DNA of 64,000 nt from Platycnemis pennipes. Taxonomy: Eukaryota > Arthropoda > Insecta > Odonata > Platycnemididae. The DNA lies in contig OW121846.1 of NCBI GenBank assembly GCA_933228895.1, positions 112,671,054 through 112,735,053 of the forward strand. Direction: 5' to 3'. Both the position numbers and the translations under genes were made by a program. The notes beneath the pieces were generated by a model. The model saw only the letters and a list, made by a program, of their open reading frames with translations. It was not told where the DNA came from and did not search any database. The stretch's first letter is position 1, and each line of letters starts with the position of its first letter. This document shows positions 37,447 to 49,201 of this stretch, in pieces.

Positions 37447-37560
37447 TACGGATGGGACATTCAAATCTTCAAATCCCTCAAACAATGCCTTTCGTCAAAT
37501 CTTCGACTCCTCAAATCCACTGCGTTTCACCTCAAATCCAAATCATTTAAAATCCGAGTC
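37447..37560. mobile_element. TAGGGATGG-type hAT end with TCAAATCC motif array
   Basis: TACGGATGGGACATTCAAAT at 37447 is a variant of the TAGGGATGGGAC end and is followed by repeated TCAAATC(C) words up to about 37560. The other end is not identified. The 126-codon ORF across it is a by-product. Confidence 0.5.
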
Positions 37561-37865
37561 ACTCACATCCTCAGCAGACAAAAATCCTTTCATTCCCAAG
37601 AGTCCTGTTTGCCCAATGGCACTCTGTGGCATGACAGGGCACTCTGTGCCATGGAGGCCAAAAGAGCACTGAGGTGCAATCATCCATGGAATAAATATAT
37701 AGGAATCCACAGCTTCGGAATACACATCCTCAGAAGGTCCAGGTAAGAAACATAATATTTTAATGGAAAAGGCTCATGCACTTGATTCAGCACTTAAACA
37801 CAAGAGGATGAATGAACTTCCTTTCCCGATGATTTTAACATATTGCCTCACTTAACTCCAGCAGG

Positions 37866-37990
37866 GCCCCCACCTGAGAAGTTGCAGATGGCATTCCCTG
37901 AATTCTTTGGAACCAGGTTACTCTGACACCATTCCCTGGTCAAAGCCGTTTCCAGGTATACCACATGGAGGTCGATATATGTACCCAATT
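37866..37990 (+). repeat. Dispersed repeat copy (related to 48.5 kb)
   Basis: It shares CTGAATTCTTTGGAACC, CTGGTCAAAGCCGTTTCC, a GGAGGTC word and a final (TTA)n stretch, in the same order, with 48558-48715. It is possibly a SINE or LINE 3' end. Confidence 0.6.
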
Positions 37991-38229
37991 TATTATTATT
38001 AGTGATAATTTTTAATAGAATTCCTTCATTTAATCATGCTAAATGCTCTTGACAGTATATGAGCATTCGAGAAATATATAGGATTTGACTGAAGAGTAAA
38101 CACTGAGTCATCTTAAGCTATTGAAAGCACTGGGCAGAAAATGGCATTTTTCAGCTGTAGTCAGCACACATTCCTCCAGAATGCCACCATATTTAAAATT
38201 GATACGCTCTGCTTGGCATTTAAGTATTG

Positions 38230-39130
38230 CCTGAAAGCACACCCTGCCATGTACCTCGTCCTACCTTGGAGTGGGAGTCTCCATTGTCCTTTTAGAGTCA
38301 GTATCTACCCGTGCTTTCCCTTTTCCCTCCAGATGTCCCCGCCAGCCACCCACTCCCTTAGTTGCTTCCCTCCCGCCAAGCGGTGAGGAACCCTTGGCTG
38401 CTTCTCCCCAGCCAAGCGGTGAGAAACCCTTGGCCATCCCAGCCACCAAGCGGTGCGAAACCCTTGGTTCCTGCCCTCCTTGGCTCTGCTGCCCCCCCTT
38501 TCCACTCCCCCGTGGCCAGCCAATGCCGAAATGGAGAGTGAAGTGGAGGCCGGAATGGCAGCAGCGCCACATCGAGTGCCGGGCCCTGGCTTGGACAGAA
38601 GTGCAGGCTGAACTACCCAAACCCATAAGCCCGCTGAAGACCCCAGAGAAGCCGGCTACGAGTGCCAGCCAAGGACCTGCCTCGCCACCGATGCACGTCA
38701 TAGAACCCGGTGAGGTTCGGACCACCCACCCATGGCACCTGCAGCTCCAGGACTCCCCCCTAACCCCTTACCAGGACCCCTGATCCTATCCCCCATGCTG
38801 ATGCGACCCACGCATTGTACGGGCACTTTCCGGTAGGGACCCATAACTCCCTCGGGTCTCTCACCCTTTCCTAAACCCCTCTCCCCTTTCTACCCCTTCC
38901 CTCTCCCCTTTCCCTAAACCTTCCCCCTATCTCTTTTGATTGCAATAAAATACAAAATCCAATCTACCTGACTGGCTCCCTATTTTCGTCGCCTCCCCCC
39001 CATGAAGACGCGGCAAGCTGAAAGGGGTGACACCACCATCGGACCGGAGATGGAAGCGACAAAATTAACTCTTAATAAGGCCAAGGCAGGTAAGGGATCA
39101 ATTAAAAAAAAGGTAATGGAAATTTCATTT
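38230..39130 (+). mobile_element. GC-rich TE-like segment with triplicated ~35-bp repeat
   Basis: This 0.9-kb stretch is far more GC-rich than its surroundings. At about 38376-38480 AAGCGGTG(A/C)G(G/A)AACCCTTGG occurs three times about 35 bp apart. A 170-codon frame (38271-38783, Pro-rich, with KWRVKWRPEW) covers it. After 38880 a C/T-rich tract, AATAAAATA at 38944 and an ATG-started short frame (MKTRQAERGDTTIG, 39002) follow. This looks like the regulatory start of a retroelement (LTR or 5' UTR) with a cut-off first ORF. It ends about 50 bp from a ZUP1-like exon. Confidence 0.4.
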
Positions 39131-39189
39131 CCATAATATGTACCATAAATTCCTAATGACATGAAATTGAAAGAAAATATAATATGTAC

Positions 39190-39317
39190 CTTGATGCTGA
39201 AGGTAAAGAGGAGGTTTGAATTCATCATTTTTCTGAAAATACTGGAACACCCAATTGAACATCTCTGGATGGCTACCATCAGCACTAGTTGGTCGGTGAA
39301 AATCAACCAGCTGACAC
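39190..39317 (-). CDS. ZUP1: ZUP1-like exon, C78 domain middle segment
   Basis: The acceptor is TTACAG at 39323-39318 and the donor is G|GTACAT after 39190. The 128-bp exon starts by completing the split Arg codon and reads CQLVDFHRPTSADGSHPEMF, then NWVFQYFQ, a short acidic linker, and PPLYLQHQ. This matches the ZUP1 stretch between the WIGA block and the GHSRT block, where the family has DFH…HP.LF.WI..Y…LQHQ. It is too short and too phase-shifted to appear as a long ORF, and was found by looking for the missing sequence between neighbouring exons. A GC-rich transposon-like stretch ends only about 50 bp downstream of the donor (lower coordinates). Confidence 0.9.
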
Positions 39318-39319
39318 CT

Positions 39320-42300
39320 GTAATATTGAAAAAATCATCATTTTCATTCAATTTAAAATTAGTGCATAAGATGATAAAAATAATGCTGTAATTAATTAAT
39401 AATAATCAATTCCAATAGCAATAGCTTAAGTATTGGATCAATATAATGTCATACATTTAAATGCAGACTTCAAAAATGCAATTTTTCTTTAAAAGTTTTT
39501 GTACAAAAAAAAGTACAGGAAATATGAATGGAATGAATAAATTATCTGAAATGATGAATGTTGGTTTGAATAAATGCAATGAAATTTTTTTATCATTCAC
39601 TTGCCAAAGGCTTTAGAACCAGTAGAACATGGAATGCTATAGAACAAATAGTATTATATTGGAGTTTGGGTTTCTCTGCTCTATTGTTTATACAGTTACC
39701 TCTCTGGAAGGACAATGGGCATTGAAATTTAAGATAATTATAGTGATATAAAATTAGAACATCAAGGTGACCTCCAAGAATCTGTGTCAGGGTAACATCA
39801 TTTACTGCATCACTTTAAAAAAAATATTGGTTGCCCTAAAATAGTGCAAGGCTACCTTACACTGATGACATTTTGCTACTCTCGTACAATGTCTTTTGAG
39901 ACCACCTTTGATGAAAAGAAGATCATACCACGCATAAGAAGGTCATATATATGCATGTAGTTCCATGATAATGGAATGATTAATAAAAATCAAAATAAAG
40001 AGTAATACACCAGTGTAGATGAGTGAATTGATAAATGACTGATAAAGATTGATATAAATTTAGAAGATTATTATTGTTTACAGAGTAATGGTAGAGTAAC
40101 TGTGATTGTAGCACCTTTTAACAGGTTAACGAATATGAATACCTGAGAATTATACCCACTGGCAACCATTTTGTTTTATAAACATGTTAAACATAAACAT
40201 GCAGTTGATAATAAGTTGGGAAAGGTTGTTTTCTACGTTAATTGACCTGGAGTCTAACAATATTAATAAAGCTGACAAGGGTTACGACATGTTTTTTACC
40301 AGGTGTCTGTATCCGACAAAATCTTGCAATTAACGTACTACTCACTTGTGGAATTAATACACTCAGGTATAGATAAAAACCTTAACCCTTTAACTTCCTT
40401 ATCCTCAGTCCTCGAACCTCACTTCTCTCTAGCTGATGAAGGCGGATGGTCACTGCCGAAACAGTTCTTCATAACATGTGAGTGTCCTTTTTTCGTGTCT
40501 ATGTTTTTTATTTATTGTGTATTAGTGACTTATTCCTCGTTCGCCGAGGAATTAATTTATTTTTTCCATTCTAAAAATTAAAGTCAACCCCCATAATTCT
40601 TCCATGGTTCAAACTATAACCTCAGCTTTTGGAAAAAATCTAGATCTATTAAATAAAATTAAGAACTAGAAATAATTTAAAATCTGAAATCTTGCAAACT
40701 TCCTGAAAAGAGCCTTGGCAGTCTTTGCACATCCCGCCCAAAAAGGGTTAATCATACTAAATGGCAATATAGAAATACTAATTCATAGGTTCAAAGATAA
40801 TTTATCCATGCTGTTGGTATATTTGCAACAGTGATTAGTGAGGTGTTATGCATTGGCACAAGTTGGTAACCATGTGTGTGTAGTGAGTGCGTAAACGAAC
40901 ACACATGTGTGTGAGCTTATTACTATTATTATAATTTATTGACCAGCAAAAGCTGTTACAGTAAGTTTACACCATCTTAAGCCTATGAAGAGGCTTAAGT
41001 AGCTGGGGGGACTGGGTGAGGATAGATTTCTCCCAGGGGATAGGTACCCCGACTTGCAATCTTCTCTCCTATACACCACTTCCACTCCATTCAAGGATTG
41101 AAAGTAGACATTAGTTCTTCTTAGGCTCCCTAGTCTTATGTAAACTGCCTCAGATGAGAGTCCTCCTTTAAATATGGTAGCAGCAGCAGTGTCACTCCTT
41201 TGTGTAACTGCATTCAGGTTGGCATTTAGATGTTGGATGTACATTACTGCAACCGCAAACTTTTATCTGCATTTTAAAATATAGAAGAAGAAGTTGAAAC
41301 ATTAGGTATAAACCTTAGGATGATGTGGTTAGAAAAATGGAGGAAAAAAATAATGTAAATAAAATCAACCAAATGGGAATATGCTGGATGGTATGATTCA
41401 TTTCCCAAGTACTTATGACAAAGATCCCCAATTCAAGAGTATTAGGAAAGGTATATTAAAATAAAAAGATAAATGAATGAAACAAATATTACAAATAGAT
41501 AAATAAATTAATAGAAATCAAAGGAAATGTTTATTTTCATATGTAGCTGTGAGGTCAATTGATTCCTGTAGGGTGCATTCACTCTTATCTGGTGCATGAT
41601 GAAATCTCCATTCCATTAGCAGCATATGACATTTTCATGCCCTCAAAGACAGAAATTTGTTAATACTGCTTTTTGCCATATTTCTTCTCACTTTTAGTTA
41701 TATCCTTTCACTAATTTTTAGGCCACGTCATCTTTTATATCTTGGATTAGTAGTCTTCGGTAATGAATCAAGATGTTTCGCTGCATCTTGTAGTTTGCCT
41801 TAAAAACAAAATGCTAGTTCTTCCAATAGTGTTCTTTTTTAAGGTAATTTTGAAGTTCCCTAGTCTCTGCCCAATGATTTCATATCTCTTTGCATCAGAT
41901 GTTGCAACACAGTTGGTGTAATTCAAGTCCTTTTTCTCTGGTAAATCATTTAACTAACATGTCCACTGCTTTCCAAATCCCTGCTGCACTCATACATCTG
42001 AATGACAGAGCACCATAAGCATTCTGCTGTATGATGAAATTGAGTAGCCTGCAGGAAGTGGGTGATGGCCTACCTCCTGTGAGCCAAGTATTATTACCGC
42101 AGCTGGGAGCACAAAACACCCATAACATCAAATTATTATTTCAATACAACACTTTCCATTTATAAGCTGCTTCCTTCCACTTTAGAGAAGTCTTATTTCT
42201 TGGTAAATCCCATTTCCCCTACAAAATTTACATTTAATTAACTTTATAATTTTTGAAAACCAAACATATAGACAGTTGGTGCTGGCTATAGAGCTTACTG

Positions 42301-42500
42301 GAGGGGGCATAATCTCTCCATTGTGAAGCCACGTGTAATGGTAATCTTACACATTTATCCATGTCACTCTACCCAGCTTTGCAGATGTGCCATAAGCATA
42401 AATGCTAAGAAAATATCAAGTTTTTCTGAAGACAGTGACTACCAAGCTATTTAAAGGCACATAAATACTAATAGTGAGTATATTTTTTTGAAAATTATTA
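39320..42500. other. Intronic, mostly AT-rich, no recognised element
   Basis: Minus-strand stretches at 41244-40936 and 42131-41946 look coding-like in composition (VYIRLGSLRRTNVYFQSLNG; FCAPSCGNNTWLTGGRPSPT). They match nothing I recognise and are probably old retroelement pieces. A GTGTGTG-type stretch lies near 40870-40915. Confidence 0.3.
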
Positions 42501-42501
42501 T

Positions 42502-42866
42502 TAGGGATGAGTCGGTTCCACTTTTTTTCGGTTCCGGTTCGGTTCTTAACTTCCGTTCTCGGTTCCGATTCTCGGTTCCGGTTCTTAATTTACCACTTAC
42601 TTTGTATTGCTCAATGGTAAGATAAGATAATCAATAATCATTTTCAGAGACTGAATTAGAATAATTCGCGACTTTGAAGCATCTAAGTACACTATTTCAC
42701 CAGGTTTTAATGTGAAGCCTCCACTTTCGGAGTGTGAGTAGGTTTCAAACTGGTTTTCGCGCCAATTATTTCGGTACCGATTATTTTTGGCCTCGATTCC
42801 GGTTCCGGTTCTAAGCTCAAGAACCGGTGGAACCGAGAACCGAAGAACCGAACCGACCCATCCCTA
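42502..42866. mobile_element. Complete hAT-type MITE, TAGGGATGRG ends, GGTTCC motif arrays
   Basis: TAGGGATGAGTCGGTTC at 42502 and its complement CCGACCCATCCCTA ending at 42866 are the TIRs. The perfect 8-bp duplication ATTATTAT occupies 42494-42501 and 42867-42874, the hAT signature. Both ends carry arrays of CGGTTC(C) (left) and GAACCG (right). There is no coding capacity. Confidence 0.92.
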
Positions 42867-43624
42867 ATTATTATCTATGTCCATAAACATGCCACCTGGC
42901 AAGAATATTCTATGCTAATTTTGCATTTGCAGATGGTTTACTGCTCAGCTTATGGATGAAGTAATAGCCAAGACAGATAGAAACCTGGCCTTACCTTCCA
43001 CCAGTGAGTAGAAAAACTGCAAAAATGGTGATATCAATGCAATATTACATGAGATGCATACTACATCTTACTACTATTGTATTTGTTGTGTACCATGTTG
43101 CAAGTGTTTCAGGTGCTTTCTTAAGTGAATAGATGGTAATATTTTGTCAGCCAACTGCAGTAGTTGTATTATTTTATCAAAGTAAGTTTCATCTTAAGGT
43201 ACAGTCCTAGAAATAAAAATCTTACCACTTCCCGACAGCAAGAGATGAAACTTCTCTGCTTAGAACAAGCTAAAAACCCCTGCTCACACCTCTTCCCCCC
43301 TCCCCCAACCCTCCCTTCTACCTCCACTCCCCATGCAGTCACCTGGGCAATAAATGACCCTTTACAGTGTAGTGACGGCCAAGAAACAACATATGCAACT
43401 GAATGACGAGACAGGATAACCCTACTGGTTTTCAACAGCACGTTTCAATTTGCACCCGAAACACGAGATGTTTCCTATTTCAGTGCTCTTCATTTTATTA
43501 TATTTTTCCATCATCAATTTCTAAAATCTTCACTCCATTAGATTAGTTCATCAATCATAAATAGTATTGGAAAGTTGTCCTTGTATTACTTCACGTCATT
43601 TGCACAAAACAGCGATGTAATATC

Positions 43625-43730
43625 TAGGGATGGGACACTTGATTCCTTGATACTTCAGGTATTGAGTATCGAGCGAGTAATAGCAAAATTTTTATAGTAT
43701 CGAGCAAATGAATCCTTTGACGAAAAATAT
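43625..43730. mobile_element. TAGGGATGGG-type hAT end with GATACT motif
   Basis: TAGGGATGGGACACTTGATT at 43625 is followed by TTGATACTT, AGTATCGAG and TAGTATCGAG words. The opposite end was not found. Confidence 0.6.
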
Positions 43731-45730
43731 TTATTTTTCACCATTTAACGAATCTTTTTAAATTTCATTAACTGTCAAATGCAAATACTGTATTCCTCCG
43801 AATATAGTCCCCCATTTTTGGGGGAGGGGGGAATGGAGGGGAAACATATTTGAGCTCAAGGCACCTAATTTCCATTGTAAAATTCTATCCCCCGTGCTTG
43901 AAGGCAATATCTAAAAAATGGCTATTTCAATTTAAAAATAAAGTATATCAAACTAAAGCTTGTTTATTTATATATTTATTACTGTCAAAAATATATTTTG
44001 AAGTTCGTTACATTAATTAATTTTTCGACCGAGACAGCTAAAAAGACCGGATTTTTTTTTCACGTTCTGGGAAGCAAGGTCAACTTTGACGCCCTCTTGA
44101 AGAAAAACAAGAAAAGCCACTTCTCTTTTCTTCGCATAAGATATGGAAAATATATATTTATCTTAGACTAAACAAAGTTTAAAATAGATTACTAAGTTAA
44201 CAATTACGTTACGACAAATTTTAAAAACAAGCACTATCTCAGCTAGCGGAAGTCAGAAATACATTTCATTTTGACGGTATTTTTCATCTTTGAAAACTAA
44301 GCACGTGCAAAATGACATAAAAAATTCAGAGAATTACATACGCTTTCAACGTATACGTATTTATTTATGTTGAAAAGCGAGCTCCACGGGACAGGACTTT
44401 CGGCCAGAAGAGATAAGCCGCTTGAGGTTGCCAAGTTGTAAGCTACCGTAGGTACCACGCGCACCAAACACCACGCGAGAAAATTTCTCTAGTATGCACA
44501 GGAAAAATATCCTTGCCTATGCTTAAATAAAAGTTTATAAGTTGCAGTATTCACCAAAATAAAATCGGCGATACATGAGATAGCTTTTGTCCCCACATTT
44601 CTCGGCTTCTTGACGAAAGAAACAAATCGCACTTTAAATTATTCTCAACTCCGTCTCCAAAAACTTTGCTTGAGGAGGCATAGTGTCGATATTTTTCCAG
44701 ATATACTGTCAGTTCTTAAACTGACACAGACTTGCATTCTTAAAGATGATACTTTTTTTCCACTATTGTCGAGTCCTCATGACTCATTCACAGTGATAGG
44801 CGAGCAGCTTGCGGCACCCCTCCGCCCGCCCACTCGTTCCTGCCCCTAGACTGAAGCAGATGATGCTTGAATCATTTTTCAGCCGGGAATAGAAACTGAA
44901 AGTACTGAGCTGTTAATGTGAAGCTTGTGTATGTATGATACTAAAGGTACGATGTTTTTTGTTATGCTTTTTATTCTCGCGATGAAGTCATCAAAGTTTT
45001 CCATTGACAAAGAATTATTTATTTCCTTATAATTTTACGATTCATAGGTATATCCTGGTTTCGATTAATTTTTCTTATTAGCAGAAATAATGGGAATACT
45101 TGTTTTCTGGTGCATTTGTTAATTTGTGCATATTTTTCAATGTTTTCATAAATATTGCCAGGGCCGATGTTATACGAAGAATTAAACTTTATCCCGTTCA
45201 ACAAGTTTTTGTTTTATTTTATGATTCCTAAATTCACGGATAAATAAAATTTTGGGTGAATGCATCGATAATTCTAGGCAATAGTATTTCATGGGAGTTA
45301 CCTCCATTTGCTCTAGATCCTCCAGATGGCAGCACTAGTACGACACACAATGTTCAGCGCAACTGACAGAGGAATTTACTTGTGTAAATAAATACTTGTT
45401 GCAACCAATTTTCGAGAGATAACTGAAAGTGAATATTAGAAATGGCTAGGAATACGTAATTACGCAAGAAATATTTTTGACCTCCGAAAAATGCCGTTTA
45501 TTTTGGCGAATCATTACAACATTCCTAACCAATGGACCAACCAGTGCCGATTAACACTCGAAGACTTTGGCAAAGTGTAAATTATTGTTTTGGAAGATTT
45601 AATTTGCAAAATGATCGATGAACATGCAATTTGCATGAAAACGGCTCTTCTAAATGTTTCTAATAGTATGGTAACGAAAGAGAAATGGAAAGTAAGAACA
45701 ACTGTGGGAAATGAGAGGCTCAATCCAGCA
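43731..45730. other. Intronic; one mariner/Tigger-like end, otherwise unassigned
   Basis: TACTGTATTCCTCCGAATAT followed by AGTCCCCC and a G-rich run at about 43788-43840 resembles a DNA transposon end, but no partner was found. Around 44370-44480 the sequence is less AT-rich but shows no recognisable protein or RNA. Confidence 0.3.
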
Positions 45731-45731
45731 C

Positions 45732-45810
45732 CTTGAGATATAACGAGCACTCGCTATAGCGAGTGATTTCCCAGCCATTGTGAGCACTCATTATACCGAA
45801 GCTTCCACTA
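45732..45810. mobile_element. End fragment of the CAGTGGAAGC pogo-like family
   Basis: Read on the minus strand from 45810, it aligns over about 80 bp with the left end of the 25541-27165 element, including CGGTATAA, CGAGTGCTCA-like and CTCGTTATATC words. It contains the perfect 18-bp palindrome CACTCGCTATAGCGAGTG. The rest of the element is missing. Confidence 0.7.
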
Positions 45811-46209
45811 TACTTGCGGCAATACAATGTCTAACAAGGAATAGCACATTTCCGCTACTTTTTCATACGTATCTATATTTTCTAACAAACAAATGTTGGC
45901 TTGATATTCTTAAGGATTAAAAACTTTTCAATTTTTGATTTCTAAATCACAAAGCAGTCATGGCCTACTAAACTGATTTCCAACCCTCACTCAGGTCTTT
46001 CCTTGCCCAGTCCCCACACAGAGAAAGTGCTGCTCATGAAGTAGTGGTGGCCTTTCCACTCTCTTCAAAATGACCCATTTACCATCCCCCAGAAGTATGG
46101 TGTGGAGGGGCAGCGTTCCAATAATAAGACCGCTAGCAGGGTTGTTGACTGTCCTGCTGAGAGTCTACACAAAAGTGGTAGGAATTTTTTGACCGGGACT
46201 GTACTTAAG

Positions 46210-46386
46210 TAATAAAGAGATAGAAAATTGCGAATTCCACTGGTCTTTCAGAGACAGAAAATTGTGAATTCCACTGGTTGTTCAGAGATAGAAAATTGTG
46301 AATTCCACTGGTTTTCCAGTTCCAGAATTCACAATTTTCTATCTCTGAAAAACCAGTGGAATTCACAATTTTCTATCTCTTTATTA
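46210..46386. repeat. Fold-back array: three direct and two inverted ~34-bp units
   Basis: Units AGAGATAGAAAATTGTGAAT plus TCCACTGGT start at 46217, 46250 and 46284. They are followed after 46325 by two inverted copies ending at 46380. The outer sequence TAATAAAGAGATAG is also inverted at the right edge, so the whole 177 bp folds into one stem. Confidence 0.92.
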
Positions 46387-46811
46387 CTATGGAAAAATTC
46401 CACAAAATAAGTACACAGTCACTAAGGACTGTACTTTGTCATCCTGCAGCTGTGATAATAATAAAGTCTGTAGGAAATAATGCAATTGAAAGTTAATGCT
46501 GACCTAACATATTTATTCTACCATGATGCTCCACAATTTCACAGTAATAAAGAAGATATAGCAGATGTGAGGAGTAAGAAGTGTAGAAAAGTATTTACTT
46601 CAATTAGATGGAATGAACAAAAGAGAGTATGGCCTTCACATGACTTTATGCGTAGATATCATTGGTACTCTAGGGTTAAAATGGGGAGAAACATAGTTTA
46701 ACAAAGGGTAGTTTATTATTCAATGTTTGTGAAACACATGTTCTCATTATTTGAGATATCTGCAGGGAAGTGTTCTTATAACGATAGATAACTTCAATGT
46801 GAGCAGGTCAA

Positions 46812-47642
46812 TAGGGTAGTTTCCTTCATCAAAGAAAACAGACTTTATTAATTGCGATTTGTGCCCTACCATAAATGTATTTAATTTATGCAAAAAGTTT
46901 GTATTGAGAAATCCCAGTATACTAGAGAATTAAATGTTAATTTTAAGGCCATTTGAAAAGGCTCTAAAATGGCGGGGTGCGCTGCCTTCTTGCTGACGTA
47001 ACAGGTAGGTAGTTTACGTTGCAAGGCATAGGAAAATTCATCTCCTGAACCATTGTATTTCAGGGCTCCTCAGCTCTAGTGAATATGTATGTATTAGTAA
47101 TAGCCTGTGAAAACTATCAACGCTTGAAAAGACTTCTCTGTTAAACATTGTATTAATAGTCGTTTTATAGGCTCAAGGACATCCTGCTCGCGGAGTGTTC
47201 TGCTACGGCGAAGCACGGCGTGAAGGTCGTGCGGCGATGTGTAAACTTCGCGGTATGCTTGTAAAAGGAATACTAACTGATTTTAAATTAATCAAATGCA
47301 TAAATAATATTAAATAAATAAATAAAAATTAATTATAATGAATTAATGGAATAAATACACCTCCGATACTAGTTAATAAGCTTTATCGGAGTGCAGTGTC
47401 CACTTGGAAGCGTCCTCAGCACCACCTGGTGGCAGGTAGAGGAAATAGTTTGACGTCACATGTAGGATTAACTGGCATGCAATAGTTTGCCATCGCGTTT
47501 TCGCGCCATTGATTTTTTTCACTTTTTAATTAATGAGGAAAAATGCTTAATGTCATTTAAAAATTGAACGGCTTAAAACATGTACTCCAGAGGTTATAAA
47601 CTTTCGATCAAGACAATAAAAAAATAATAGGAAACTACCCTA
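46812..47642. mobile_element. MITE with TAGGGTAGTTTCCT ends and TTAA-like target site
   Basis: TAGGGTAGTTTCCT at 46812 is inverted at the right end (AGGAAACTACCCTA, ending 47642). The flanks are TCAA (46808-46811) and TTAA (47643-47646), consistent with a TTAA duplication with one change. The interior of 0.8 kb has no recognisable protein; a GC-rich patch lies near 47180-47260. Confidence 0.75.
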
Positions 47643-47646
47643 TTAA

Positions 47647-48257
47647 CATCTACTGGCTCTTGTATTTTGTTATGAATTAGGCAAGGCTAGCATAAGTGAA
47701 TGAATGTGCGAAGTGAACGAAAGCTCATTACTTCTCGCCTAATGTTTATTTGTATCCCGTGAAGTAGGTTATCTGTTGAGTGGATTAGTCTTTTTTATTT
47801 CTAAAAGATCTTTTACCATATGTAATAGAGTTCAGAGCCGTTATATGACTTGAAGAAATTAGTTAACAGCAAGGGAAATCACAGAAAATTTGATTAAGAA
47901 TCAAGACTGCTGAAAGTGGTATGCCTTGAGTTGTGGATGAATAGAAGATACGTATGTAAACAATCTGATTAAAATGAGTATTTTATAAGGCTATTTATTT
48001 TTGATACTTTAGCGGCAGCAGCTCAATCTGTTTGACAAGATTTTACTCATTTCAAAGATCCTGAAATAAATTTTGATTTTGTTTACATTTTAGAAGTTTT
48101 AATTAATTAATAATGATTAATGAAGAAATGAAAGTATGCATATAAAATTATGGACAGAAATGTTGGTAATATATGGAGTGCCCACTGTATTTCCTGTAGG
48201 TGTAAGCTACTTTGTTTGCATAGCTAGGTTATTATGAGTAATACCTTGGTAGGAGAT
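47647..48257. other. Intronic, no recognised feature
   Basis: AT-rich sequence without transposon ends or coding resemblance. Confidence 0.4.
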
Positions 48258-48715
48258 AGAGCCTTGGCCAGAGGTGTATTACTCTAACCTTGTGGTCGGG
48301 GTGTCATTTCCTTGGGCAGGTGTTTGGTGTAGTCATGCATATTCTGCTGCGACAGATGGTTACATTCAGGATGCATCTCACACCACAAAGAGTGCATCCT
48401 CACTATGTACCCTCTGTGACTTGGCTCACTGGCAGCATGGCAAGCTAGAGGGTCACCGTTCCACTCCATGCGAGCTCCCTTTTTAGATGTTTTTGCTGGT
48501 TTACCTCTCCCAACTTTACTGGGCCCCTCATCCAAGGCTGGTAGTAGGTGGTGTTTTCTGAATTCTTGGGAACCCAGCAGTACTGCAAGTGGAGTGGTTA
48601 GCCCCACAAGCAGACCGCCACCATTAGCTGACCAAAGCCGTTACTGGAGATGTCACGAGGAGGTCAGCTGGACGAGTGGCCGGTGGTCCACTTTTGACCC
48701 ATTATTATTATGCAT
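48258..48715 (+). repeat. Dispersed repeat with (ATT)n end, abutting copia
   Basis: Its last 160 bp match 37866-37990 (CTGAATTCTT-GGAACC, TGACCAAAGCCGTTACTGG, GGAGGTC) and end in TTATTATTAT. The upstream 250 bp are moderately GC-rich and may be the rest of the same element. The copia sequence begins immediately after it, so it replaced or truncated the 5' half of that element. Confidence 0.55.
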
Positions 48716-49197
48716 TAGGATTGTGACTGCATTAGCCGTAGAGCTCATTTCAAAGATTCATCATCTTGATTAAACAGTTACCTTCTTGAATGGTGAATTG
48801 CATGAAACAGTATATATGGAGCATCCAGAGGGCTTTGTGAAATAGGGGGATGAGAACAAGGTGTGTCTCATTAAAAGAGCCATCTCTGGGCTGAACAAGC
48901 CTAGTTGTCATATGAAAATGTTGATTGATTTCGAGTTTGATAATATTTTGACTAAACCCTGTGTCTATGTAAATGGTGATGGTGATTCATTGTGCACCCT
49001 TGCGGTGCATGTGGATGATTTTTTGAATTGTGCCAGAAGTGATATTGTAGTGAGTAATTTGTTAAATTCCCTAGAAAAGCATTTTGAGGTGAGAAACCTT
49101 GGTGAAGCTCACAATGTTCTGGGGACGAGAAGCCAGAGGTCCAAAGATGCTATTTCTACTGGTCAGAATGAATAAAGTTAAAGGTATGCTACTTGCT
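48716..49197 (+). pseudogene. Ty1/copia reverse transcriptase, first part
   Basis: The plus strand reads IRIVTALAVELISKIHHLD, stop, TVTFLNGELHETVYMEHPEG, then NKVCLIKRAISGLN, KPCVYVNGDGDSLCTLAVHV, DDFLNCARSD and FEVRNLGEAHNVLG. This is the copia-type RT (RVT_2), with the Asp pair of the YVDD box retained as HVDD. In-frame stops and changed residues make it inactive. The sequence breaks off at a TTAA where a MITE is inserted and resumes at 51701. Confidence 0.9.
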
Positions 49198-49201
49198 TTA
49201 A

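Noticed and set aside
38271..38783. 170-codon Pro-rich ORF and a 154-codon antisense ORF as genes
   Set aside because: High GC removes stop codons on both strands; there is an internal triplicated repeat and no domain; treated as transposon-like sequence.
40303..40581. Possible Penelope-like element (LADEGGWSLPKQF near a coding-like frame)
   Set aside because: Only a vague resemblance to sequences near the ends of such elements; no RT or GIY-YIG motif.
48284..48607. 107-codon minus-strand ORF as a gene
   Set aside because: It lies in a dispersed repeat related to 37.9 kb and shows no domain.
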